20,300 nt of DNA from Verrucomicrobiales bacterium (GTDB lineage Bacteria; Verrucomicrobiota; Verrucomicrobiia; Limisphaerales; UBA1096). Positions within the stretch are counted from its first letter, which is position 1. Each line of letters begins with the position of its first letter. The notes below the pieces were generated by a model. That model was not told where the DNA came from and made no database searches. It saw only the letters and a program-made list of their open reading frames with translations. The stretch covers positions 26,305 to 46,604 of the forward strand of contig PBKH01000044.1 in NCBI GenBank assembly GCA_002721375.1, given 5' to 3'. The position numbers were made by a program, and so were the translations under genes. Of this stretch, positions 14,601 to 20,300 are shown one piece after another.

Positions 14601-17234
14601 TCAGTTCACGTACAAAAACTCGTTGCTGCCCAGCAGGACACGACACCACGCGTCCCATGCCCGAGCCTCATCTGCGGCAGTAGTGTAGGCGGTGATGAAT
14701 TCACGGGCCTGTGCGACCTCCTCCCCGGTGGCCGGCCGGCCAAGTGCAAGCTGGTGCGCCTCGCGGATGCGCCCGGAGGGTTCCGCCGTGCGCTTGGCCA
14801 AGCGCTTGGCCAAGGCGGCAGCCTGCTGGTGCAAAAAGTCGTTGTTCAAAAAGTAAAGCGCCTGCGTCGGCACGTTGCTCAGCCGGCGCTGCCCGGTGCT
14901 GGCATTGGCATCGGCCCCGTCGAACAACGCCATCAACGGTCGACGCTGGATGCGCTGGGTCATCAGGAACACACTGCGGTGGTTGTGATCGTAGTTCGCC
15001 CGGAAGGGATTGTGCTGCGTGTAGTTGCGGGTGGCGGGGAACGGATGCCCGGCCGGGGTCGAGTAATCGAGCACTTGGCCAAGGGACAGCAGCGTGTCCC
15101 GCAGCTCCTCGGCACTGAGCCGGCGAGGCTGAAACGAGCCGTACAGTTTTTGCTCCGGCCCGCCGCCGGCCTCAAGCTGATAGGCGGCCGTATTCATGAT
15201 GAGCCGGTGCAGTTGCTTGATCGACCAGCCGTTCTGGAGGAAGCGCCGCGCCAGCCAATCGAGTAGCTCCGGGTGCGTGGGCGTCTGGCCCTGCGTGCCA
15301 AAGTCATTGGGCGTGGTCACGAGGCCTCGACCAAAGTGATTGAGCCAGACGCGATTGACGATCACGCGCGCGGTCAGCGGGTTGTCCCGGTGGCCAATCC
15401 ACTCCGCCAACTGCAGCCGGCCGCTGCCCTCGGTGACTTTTTGACCACCAAGCAGGTCGATGTTTTTCCGCGCAACCGCCTCGGCCACGTCGGTCGGGTC
15501 GCCTCGGCGGTGCAGTTTTTCGTCGACCATTTTTCCCTCGGCCGCCCCGTAGGCGTGTTCGATTTTAACTTCCTTCGTAAGCCAATCGACCAGCTCGTTT
15601 TCCGCAGCCTGCAGCGCGGCCAGCGCCAACTGCGGAGTGGCGATGACCGGAAGAAAATCGCCCCTCTTGTGAACCAGTTTCCATCCAACACCGTTGCCGA
15701 ACGGATGGCCATCCTTCACGAGGCCACGGATGCGAACGCGACCTTCGATCGGGCTCGTCCAGCCAACCCCCACCGGGCCATCCGCCGCCGGATGAACAAA
15801 AAAGGTCCTCGGCGGCAGCGTGGTCCACGCCGCGATCGGCGTGTCGTTTACGTTGACAAAAACAGACGGCAACGGGTCGATACGCCAGACGTGGTTGCCG
15901 GCCCGGTTTTCGTTATCCTTCACCGACACGGTGAGCAGTTTGCCCGGCTGGCGTGCGTCGAGGAATGCCCACGTTCGCGGATTACCAAGCCGGTCCGCGT
16001 GCGGATTGCCGGCGAGAAAATCATCGATGACATCATGAGTCACATTCCAGTTATGCTCCTCGCCACCAATCTCGGTCAACGCCCACTCAACGATCGTCGT
16101 GTCCGCCCCGTAATTGCCGTTCGGGTCAACAATAAGCTGGATCATGTCGCCCCGGCGCACGGTCAGTTCGTCAATGAAAAACGACTGTTCCTCTCGAACA
16201 TTTATCTGTCCCTTGGCAAGCTGCGTGGCCGGCTGACTGTCCAGTTTGGAAAACTTCGCGGAAGCATCGGTAAGCGCCTTTTTGGATTGGGCCACTTTTT
16301 GTTCCAGCTCGGTTTTTCGTTTGTTCCACTCAGCCACACGCGCGTTTAATTCCGCCGAATTCTTCAGCGGCATCAGGTCGGTGATGGGCTTGTTGCCCTC
16401 CGAGCCGGGGAAGGAATACACCGTGCTCGCGAAGATGCCGTACAGGCCATAATAGTCCCGCGCCGAGATGGGATCGTACTTGTGATCATGGCAGCGGGCA
16501 CAGGCAATCGTCAGGCCGAGGAACGACTTGCCCAGCGTGTCGATCGTATCCTCGATGGTGAGGTAGTGATCCTTTTTCGCGTCGTGCCCGTGCCGCCGTG
16601 AGATCGCGAGGTAACCGGTAGCGGTGATCAGCTCGCTGTACTGTTCCGGTGAAATATTCGGATCAGCCTTTGCCAAAATATCCCCGGCCAACTGCTCGCG
16701 GATAAACCGGTCGAACGGCTTGTCCTCATTGAAGGCACGGATGACGTAGTTGCGAAAACGCCACGCATCGGCCACTGGCATGTCGGTGTTTTCGCCGGCG
16801 GTGTCCGCATACCGGACGACGTCCAGCCAGTGCCGCCCCCAGCGTTCGCCGTAACGCTCCGAGGCCAACAATCGTTCGACCACGTGCGCAAACGCCCGAG
16901 GGGAAGGGTCGTCGAGAAATGCGTCCACCTCAGCCGGGGTGGGCGGCAGGCCGGTGAGGTCGTAAGTCGCGCGGCGTATCAGCGTGCGTTTGTCCGCTTG
17001 GCCAAGCGGCGCCAACCCGGCCGCCGCCAGTTTCGCCAGCAAAAAACGATCCACCTCAGACCTTGGCCAAGCGCCGTCGCGCACATCTGGCACAGCCGGC
17101 TCGCTTGGTTTCTGGAATGACCAGTGCGACTGCACCGGGGCGTTCGCTTGGCCAAGAGCGGCATCGGCGCGGGCGCTGACATGCAGCATCAGCGTCGAGA
17201 CCAGCAGGCAAGTTGTGAGAACCGAGCGCTTCAT
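14601..17234 (-). CDS. Exported DUF1549/DUF1553 protein lacking PSCyt1
   Basis: The product has 877 residues with a Sec signal peptide (about 1-23, ending Ala-Arg-Ala). There is no PSCyt1 haem domain: the mature protein goes almost straight into the HWSFQKP lead-in and DUF1549 (about 55-275), which keeps the CARCH motif at 245-249. Next comes a charged, probably coiled-coil stretch (about 288-325), then a beta-rich region (about 335-530), then DUF1553 (about 600-850, opening LAEWIGHRDN, with [13 protein letters not shown]). The function is unproven; members are exported and paired with DUF1501, here one base downstream. Six exact palindrome copies lie in this gene, the highest number in the window. 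One sits at the mature N-terminus (Leu27-Ala30), one at 77-80, one in the conserved AWPR of DUF1549, and a tandem pair gives LAKRLAKR near the C-terminus. Confidence 0.93.
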   Translation of the reverse strand: MKRSVLTTCLLVSTLMLHVSARADAALGQANAPVQSHWSFQKPSEPAVPDVRDGAWPRSEVDRFLLAKLAAAGLAPLGQADKRTLIRRATYDLTGLPPTPAEVDAFLDDPSPRAFAHVVERLLASERYGERWGRHWLDVVRYADTAGENTDMPVADAWRFRNYVIRAFNEDKPFDRFIREQLAGDILAKADPNISPEQYSELITATGYLAISRRHGHDAKKDHYLTIEDTIDTLGKSFLGLTIACARCHDHKYDPISARDYYGLYGIFASTVYSFPGSEGNKPITDLMPLKNSAELNARVAEWNKRKTELEQKVAQSKKALTDASAKFSKLDSQPATQLAKGQINVREEQSFFIDELTVRRGDMIQLIVDPNGNYGADTTIVEWALTEIGGEEHNWNVTHDVIDDFLAGNPHADRLGNPRTWAFLDARQPGKLLTVSVKDNENRAGNHVWRIDPLPSVFVNVNDTPIAAWTTLPPRTFFVHPAADGPVGVGWTSPIEGRVRIRGLVKDGHPFGNGVGWKLVHKRGDFLPVIATPQLALAALQAAENELVDWLTKEVKIEHAYGAAEGKMVDEKLHRRGDPTDVAEAVARKNIDLLGGQKVTEGSGRLQLAEWIGHRDNPLTARVIVNRVWLNHFGRGLVTTPNDFGTQGQTPTHPELLDWLARRFLQNGWSIKQLHRLIMNTAAYQLEAGGGPEQKLYGSFQPRRLSAEELRDTLLSLGQVLDYSTPAGHPFPATRNYTQHNPFRANYDHNHRSVFLMTQRIQRRPLMALFDGADANASTGQRRLSNVPTQALYFLNNDFLHQQAAALAKRLAKRTAEPSGRIREAHQLALGRPATGEEVAQAREFITAYTTAADEARAWDAWCRVLLGSNEFLYVN
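14791..14816. repeat. Tandem pair of palindromes, 12 bp apart
   Basis: TTGGCCAA at 14794 and 14806 share arms, forming the nested palindrome GGCCAAGCGCTTGGCC at 14796-14811. On the coding strand the pair gives LAKRLAKR near the end of the DUF1549/DUF1553 protein. Confidence 0.88.
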
Positions 17235-17292
17235 TCGTTAACGGGTCCCGGCGAGGCTACCTCCCACCCGCCGCCAAGCAACCCCAAATCGG

Positions 17293-19278
17293 CTACTTCC
17301 AAAGACGATCCTTGAGGGTGAACTCTAAATCGCTGAGGTCGTACCAGCGGAGGGCGCCGGGGACGACATGGTCGACCATGTCACTGCGAAGCGGCTTGGC
17401 CACCACATCGTCCACCCAACTGTTCACCGGCGATTGCTGCAGGATGGTCCGCTGAACCCGATCGTCAAGGGCAGCAGCGTGCAGCGCCGCAGGGGTGGCC
17501 GCGTGGATGCCAGCCAGCCTGATGTCCCCCACGCGGTCACTGCCGACGTCCTCCAAAAAATCGACCACCGACAAAAGGTCTCCCACGCGTTGGCCCAACA
17601 GCGGACGCCCAATGTGCGTGCCCACGTTGGCCGTGCGGTGTGAGTGACTTTGATACTTTGCGTTGCTGCCGGCGTCGAGTGTCTCACCGAACCCTCGCAG
17701 GTCCACGGTGAACACCGCCGTTTTTTCATTCAAAAACTCGTGGACGAGCGTCGACTCCGCCACCCGTTTCATGCCGCGACCATCAGCGATGATGACGGCG
17801 TCCAGCCGCCTGTTGCCGTGATTCGGTGGACGGAAAAGCAACGCCGGAACCGGCATCCCGTCCGGTTGTTGAAACACAAATTTGTCCACCTGCGCCCAGT
17901 CGTTTTGGAACCGGCCTTTGCGCCGGACTGTGGCCTTGGGCCGTGTCTCCGGCAGGCCGATTAACTCCCGCACCTTGGCCAGAGCCATTGCTTTGTCGCC
18001 CTTCCAAAACTGCTTGCGCTTGGCTTCCAGCCGCTTGGCCAGCCGCAGGTTTATCGCCGCGATGTCCTCCTCGTTTTCAAACTCCCGGTACACCTGCCCA
18101 CTTTGCGTCACCTGCAATTCCGCATCGCTGAACAGTCGGATGTCCGCCGGCTCGATCACGGAAAACGGCTCGCCGTAAAGCCACTGCAACATCCAACGTG
18201 TGGCTTCCTGCCGGTGGCCAACGTGCATGCCGTGTTTCGCCTCGGCCTCGTGGTAGCCAAAGCGTTCAGCCCGACCAAGCGTGGAGAAAACGACCCGGGC
18301 ATCACGCACCGTTTCGCGGGTGGAATCGATCTCAAAAAAATCCTCGGTCGCCGCGAGAATCTGGGTCGGGCGGGGAAACCGCATCAGCGTGTAGTCAATG
18401 TGATCGATGCCGTGCAGCCCCTCGCAGGCGAGGTGTTGGCAGCCGTCGGACGGCCCACTTTTGCCGGTGAACTTATCGGTGCGCTGCATGGTGTAGCACG
18501 ACGGTGCCGCCGGGCCGATGCGGTCATCGAGCGCCATGAGGAATGTGGTCTGCGTGCCGCCACCGCTGGTGCCGGTCATGCCGATCGGCCGCGAGCGGTC
18601 GACCTCGGGGCGGGAAAGCAGATAATCGATCGCGCGCACGCCGTCCCATGCCGAGTACCAGACAACACTGCGGCCAACCAGTCGCGAGCCGTGGTTGAGC
18701 AGCGTGTGTGTGGTCGTGCCATACCGGCGCGCCTTCGGTTGCTGTGTGCGCTCGCCCTGCGAGATCGGATCGTAGCTCAGCACAACAAAGCCGTTTTGTG
18801 CCATCAACGCGCAGGCGGTCTGGTATGCCGTGTGCGCCTTGCCATTGGCGGAGTGGCCGCATGCGAACAATACACCGGGCCAGGGGCCACTGCCCTTCTC
18901 CGGCAGATACAGCAACGCGGTGACATGGTGATTGGGCAGGCTCTCGAACAGCACCTTTTCCACACGGTAACTGCCGCCGTCCAACCGCCCGGTGACTTGG
19001 GCGCTGAGCGGTGTTTTCTCAGGGAACCGGCCGAGGGCGCCCCGGTAGTTTTCCCGGAGCTTGGCCAAGTGCTGTTCAAGGGCGTCCGGAGACTCGAGCG
19101 CCCTAGCCAGGCGCTTGGCCCGTTGTTGATCCAGTTGGCGACTTTGATTGATGAGGACGTTCCAGAGAACCTGCCGTTGGTCGCCCTCCAGCACGCGCAA
19201 GTCGTCCGCCGGCTCCGCTTGGCCAAGCGCTTGGCCAAGCGACAAAAGCCCCATGCCAGTCAGCAGTCGAAGAATCAT
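17293..19278 (-). CDS. Secreted alpha/beta hydrolase (acetyl-xylan-esterase/dienelactone-hydrolase-like) with two hydrolase domains
   Basis: The product has 661 residues. The N-terminal 21 residues look like a signal peptide whose end, LGQALGQA, is encoded by two tandem palindrome copies. The first alpha/beta-hydrolase domain (about 100-370) has an oxyanion-type GHSANGK, the nucleophile elbow GTSGGG (Ser238), an acid candidate near Asp313-Asp318, and His349 or His352 in HGMHVGH; it should be an active serine esterase or peptidase-like enzyme. The second domain (about 455-661) keeps the fold pattern (VIIADGRG, VDLRGFGET) but its elbow reads GIHAA (590-594), with His592 where the Ser should be, so it is probably inactive or binding-only. 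It precedes the DUF1549 gene by 58 nt, which hold no recognisable feature. Substrate unknown; carbohydrate esters are a guess from the family. Confidence 0.88.
   Translation of the reverse strand: MILRLLTGMGLLSLGQALGQAEPADDLRVLEGDQRQVLWNVLINQSRQLDQQRAKRLARALESPDALEQHLAKLRENYRGALGRFPEKTPLSAQVTGRLDGGSYRVEKVLFESLPNHHVTALLYLPEKGSGPWPGVLFACGHSANGKAHTAYQTACALMAQNGFVVLSYDPISQGERTQQPKARRYGTTTHTLLNHGSRLVGRSVVWYSAWDGVRAIDYLLSRPEVDRSRPIGMTGTSGGGTQTTFLMALDDRIGPAAPSCYTMQRTDKFTGKSGPSDGCQHLACEGLHGIDHIDYTLMRFPRPTQILAATEDFFEIDSTRETVRDARVVFSTLGRAERFGYHEAEAKHGMHVGHRQEATRWMLQWLYGEPFSVIEPADIRLFSDAELQVTQSGQVYREFENEEDIAAINLRLAKRLEAKRKQFWKGDKAMALAKVRELIGLPETRPKATVRRKGRFQNDWAQVDKFVFQQPDGMPVPALLFRPPNHGNRRLDAVIIADGRGMKRVAESTLVHEFLNEKTAVFTVDLRGFGETLDAGSNAKYQSHSHRTANVGTHIGRPLLGQRVGDLLSVVDFLEDVGSDRVGDIRLAGIHAATPAALHAAALDDRVQRTILQQSPVNSWVDDVVAKPLRSDMVDHVVPGALRWYDLSDLEFTLKDRLWK
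19216..19241. repeat. Tandem pair of full 14-bp palindromes, 12 bp apart
   Basis: Two complete copies share their CG arms at 19228-19229. On the coding strand they give LGQALGQA at the end of the hydrolase signal peptide. The nested 16-bp palindrome is at 19221-19236. Confidence 0.9.
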
Positions 19279-19320
19279 GTACGGGGAGGATGACCCAAAA
19301 GCGAGGCGGCGTCACGACCC

Positions 19321-19338
19321 GGGGACGGCTCCCGCCCC
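19321..19338 (-). terminator. Weak GC-rich hairpin just after the zinc-ribbon gene
   Basis: Bases 19321-19324 (GGGG) and 19326-19328 (CGG) can pair with 19335-19338 (CCCC) and 19332-19334 (CCG) around a 3-nt loop, with one bulged A. The hairpin starts directly after the TAA of the zinc-ribbon gene. There is no U-tract, so a classical intrinsic terminator is not shown. It may only slow readthrough into the hydrolase gene. Confidence 0.2.
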
Positions 19339-20091
19339 TTAATTGTATCTCCCTTTTCTTTTCATGATCTCGTTGAGTCGGAATGTAGCGTCCAGTCGTT
19401 CGTCATCGTACTGATCCGATTTAACGAAATCACCCCGCTTGAGCGCGACGCTCCATTTTTGCAGCGCAGCGATATAGTCCTTGATCGCAGTCTGATACTC
19501 GTCATCCAACTTGGTGATGTTGAGTTTTTTGAGCTTGGTGACCGCCTTGGCCACAACTTCACCTTTTTCCTCCAGAGTCTCGGAATCATTAATACTATCG
19601 ACCATCTCAGACTCAATGGACTTGAGTTCATTTTGCATTTTCGCGGTACTCCCCATCATGCACCCTCCCGCGCCGCCCCCCATGCGAAACAGGATGAACA
19701 ACGCAATCCCCACACCGATCAGTACCTTTGTCACTGGGCCGGAAAACGAGCTGGCGGCGGTCTCCCTCAACGGGGTGCTGGTGCCGCCCAACTGGCTGGC
19801 GAGGTGCATGGCGGTCGGGGAGCCTTTGCTGATGTCCTCGCTCAGACCCCGGAGGACGTCCTCCGATGGGCCAGCTTGTCGGGACTGCTGTTGGGAAATC
19901 TGTTTTTTCGAAAGGCCCGGTTTTTTTGGAGATTGGGCGAATTTTAACTTCGATTGGCCCGATTCCGGTGCTTCAGATGCGGCGTTTTCAACGGCAAAAT
20001 TTTCACCACAAGCGGGGCAGTCGATCGTTTGACCCGCCAACTCATGCGGGATATCCAGATGCTGATCGCAATTTGGGCAATCCATTTTCAT
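19339..20091 (-). CDS. Zinc-ribbon protein with one transmembrane helix, function unknown
   Basis: The product has 250 residues from the ATG at 20091; a TTG at 20097 and an ATG at 20085 are also in frame, and no Shine-Dalgarno sequence decides between them. The N-terminus is a zinc ribbon with CPNC (Cys5, Cys8) and CPAC (Cys25, Cys28). A Ser/Gln/Lys-rich low-complexity linker (about 36-118) leads to a single transmembrane helix (about 120-136), a Gly-rich GGGAGG turn, and a charged helical C-terminal domain (about 150-250, probably coiled-coil). Such N-terminal ribbons on membrane proteins are common in PVC bacteria; I do not recognise a named family for the rest. It is divergent from rpmB across about 150 nt, and 60 nt separate it from the hydrolase. 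No palindrome copies lie inside it, and it may not belong to the catabolic operon. Confidence 0.82.
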   Translation of the reverse strand: MKMDCPNCDQHLDIPHELAGQTIDCPACGENFAVENAASEAPESGQSKLKFAQSPKKPGLSKKQISQQQSRQAGPSEDVLRGLSEDISKGSPTAMHLASQLGGTSTPLRETAASSFSGPVTKVLIGVGIALFILFRMGGGAGGCMMGSTAKMQNELKSIESEMVDSINDSETLEEKGEVVAKAVTKLKKLNITKLDDEYQTAIKDYIAALQKWSVALKRGDFVKSDQYDDERLDATFRLNEIMKRKGRYN

Positions 20092-20240
20092 AGGCAATAT
20101 TGATTACAGAAGAGCTTAAAATATCATTATTTAATACAAAAATCTACCCATAAGTTTGCCAATAAAATCGAAAAAAGAGCTTGTCAGGGCTGCTTTTTCC
20201 ATTAGTTTTCTCGGCCCCTTTTGAGGAGGGGAGGCATAAA
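20092..20240. promoter_or_regulatory. AT-rich divergent intergenic region (zinc-ribbon gene / rpmB)
   Basis: This 149-nt stretch separates two divergent genes and is the most AT-rich part of the window, so promoters for both should lie here. On the minus strand a TTGGCA (20162-20157) and a TGTATT (20138-20133) are 18 nt apart, a weak sigma-70-like pair. On the plus strand TTGTCA (near 20181-20186) and AGTTTT are 17 nt apart, weaker still. Neither is convincing alone. Confidence 0.45.
20223..20234 (+). promoter_or_regulatory. Strong Shine-Dalgarno sequence of rpmB
   Basis: The purine run GAGGAGGGGAGG ends 6 nt before the ATG at 20241 and fits the anti-SD well. It contrasts with most minus-strand genes here, which show no clear SD. 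CCCCT at 20215-20219 could pair with AGGGG at 20227-20231 and partly hide it, which would be a short 5-bp hairpin. Confidence 0.8.
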
Positions 20241-20300
20241 ATGTCCAGAGTTTGCGAATTAACAGGAACCGGTCCCGTCACAGGGAGTCGCATCCGCCGA
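20241..20300 (+). CDS. rpmB: Ribosomal protein L28, N-terminal 20 codons (cut by window edge)
   Basis: The 20 codons from the ATG translate to MSRVCELTGTGPVTGSRIRR. This matches the start of bacterial L28 (MSRxCExTGxxPVxGxxxxx), a large-subunit ribosomal protein. The gene is on the plus strand, opposite to all others, and runs off the right edge. A strong Shine-Dalgarno sequence lies 6 nt upstream. The identification rests on a short but distinctive segment. It marks the right edge of the accessory or catabolic cluster with a housekeeping gene. Confidence 0.85.
   Translation, partial: MSRVCELTGTGPVTGSRIRR

Larger units (their letters stand above)
2903..19241. repeat. Dispersed highly iterated palindrome TTGGCCAA (extended CGCTTGGCCAAGCG), 21 copies
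   Basis: Exact TTGGCCAA starts at 2906, 3805, 4655, 4763, 4896, 6317, 7106, 7280, 8674, 8758, 12431, 12767, 14794, 14806, 15075, 16998, 17063, 17148, 19061, 19219 and 19231. Six of these extend to the full 14-bp palindrome: 7103, 8671, 14791, 16995, 19216 and 19228. At about 60% GC, chance gives roughly 0.3 copies per window, a rough hand estimate. One-mismatch relatives are also common, for example near 140-150, 5893, 8275, 9353, 13575, 17394, 17975 and 18023. All but one of the exact copies are inside genes; none lies in the SDR, the transporter, the DUF1501 gene at 13196-14599 or the zinc-ribbon gene. Confidence 0.92.

Noticed and set aside
17235..17292. Possible promoter in the 58-nt gap between hydrolase and DUF1549 gene
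   Set aside because: No convincing -10/-35 pair is visible on the minus strand.
2903..19241. Palindrome copies as a CRISPR array, transposon ends or terminators
   Set aside because: There are no regular spacers, no transposase, and no U-tracts; copies lie within coding frames.
2903..19241. Palindrome copies as a simple codon-usage effect of Leu-Ala-Lys-Arg or Leu-Gly-Gln-Ala
   Set aside because: The same DNA string recurs in three frames, including Ala-Trp-Pro and one intergenic copy, so selection or drive is at the DNA level.

Overview
The window looks like a chromosomal segment of a Planctomycetes-Verrucomicrobia (PVC) bacterium, more likely a verrucomicrobium. The case rests on gene content: three DUF1501 proteins (one cut by the window edge) and two DUF1549/DUF1553 proteins, one with an N-terminal PSCyt1 haem domain. 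These families are expanded mainly in that superphylum. Base composition is GC-rich over most of the window (about 60% by eye) and lower over the first ~2 kb and in the last intergenic region. I cannot assign a genus.

Layout: twelve genes run on the minus strand, and one partial gene (rpmB, ribosomal protein L28) runs on the plus strand at the right edge. In transcription order (right to left) they are: a zinc-ribbon/one-TM protein (20091-19339); a secreted two-domain alpha/beta hydrolase (19278-17293); a DUF1549/DUF1553 protein without PSCyt1 (17234-14601); a Tat-exported DUF1501 protein (14599-13196); a CtBP-like D-2-hydroxyacid dehydrogenase (13180-12212); an Nramp-related membrane transporter with an EF-hand-rich insert (12205-10406); a short-chain dehydrogenase lacking the catalytic lysine (10390-9581); a fused alpha-beta E1 of a 2-oxoacid or acetoin dehydrogenase complex (9573-7597); its E2 acyltransferase (7594-6392); a secreted tandem cyclase-family protein (6373-4676); a second DUF1501 protein (4580-3129); a PSCyt1-DUF1549-DUF1553 protein (3120-238); and the start of a third DUF1501 protein (260-1). 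From 19278 down to 1 the gaps are mostly 1-20 nt, with two larger ones (58 and 95 nt) and one 23-nt overlap. This fits one long operon, or a few overlapping transcripts.

How the genes may work together (inference): exported proteins at both ends (hydrolase, DUF1549/DUF1553, DUF1501, cyclase) would process a substrate outside the cytoplasm. The transporter would move it or a metal cofactor, and the hydroxyacid dehydrogenase, SDR and E1/E2 would oxidise the product to an acyl-CoA. No E3 (dihydrolipoamide dehydrogenase) is present. The substrate cannot be read from the sequence.

The most striking signal is not a gene. The palindrome TTGGCCAA, usually inside the longer CGCTTGGCCAAGCG, occurs 21 times in 20.3 kb, where chance would give well under one. 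Twenty copies lie inside coding sequence, mostly read in one frame (Leu-Gly-Gln-Ala), often in interdomain linkers and at signal-peptide cleavage regions. It behaves like a highly iterated palindrome, comparable in kind to cyanobacterial HIP1 but with a different sequence.
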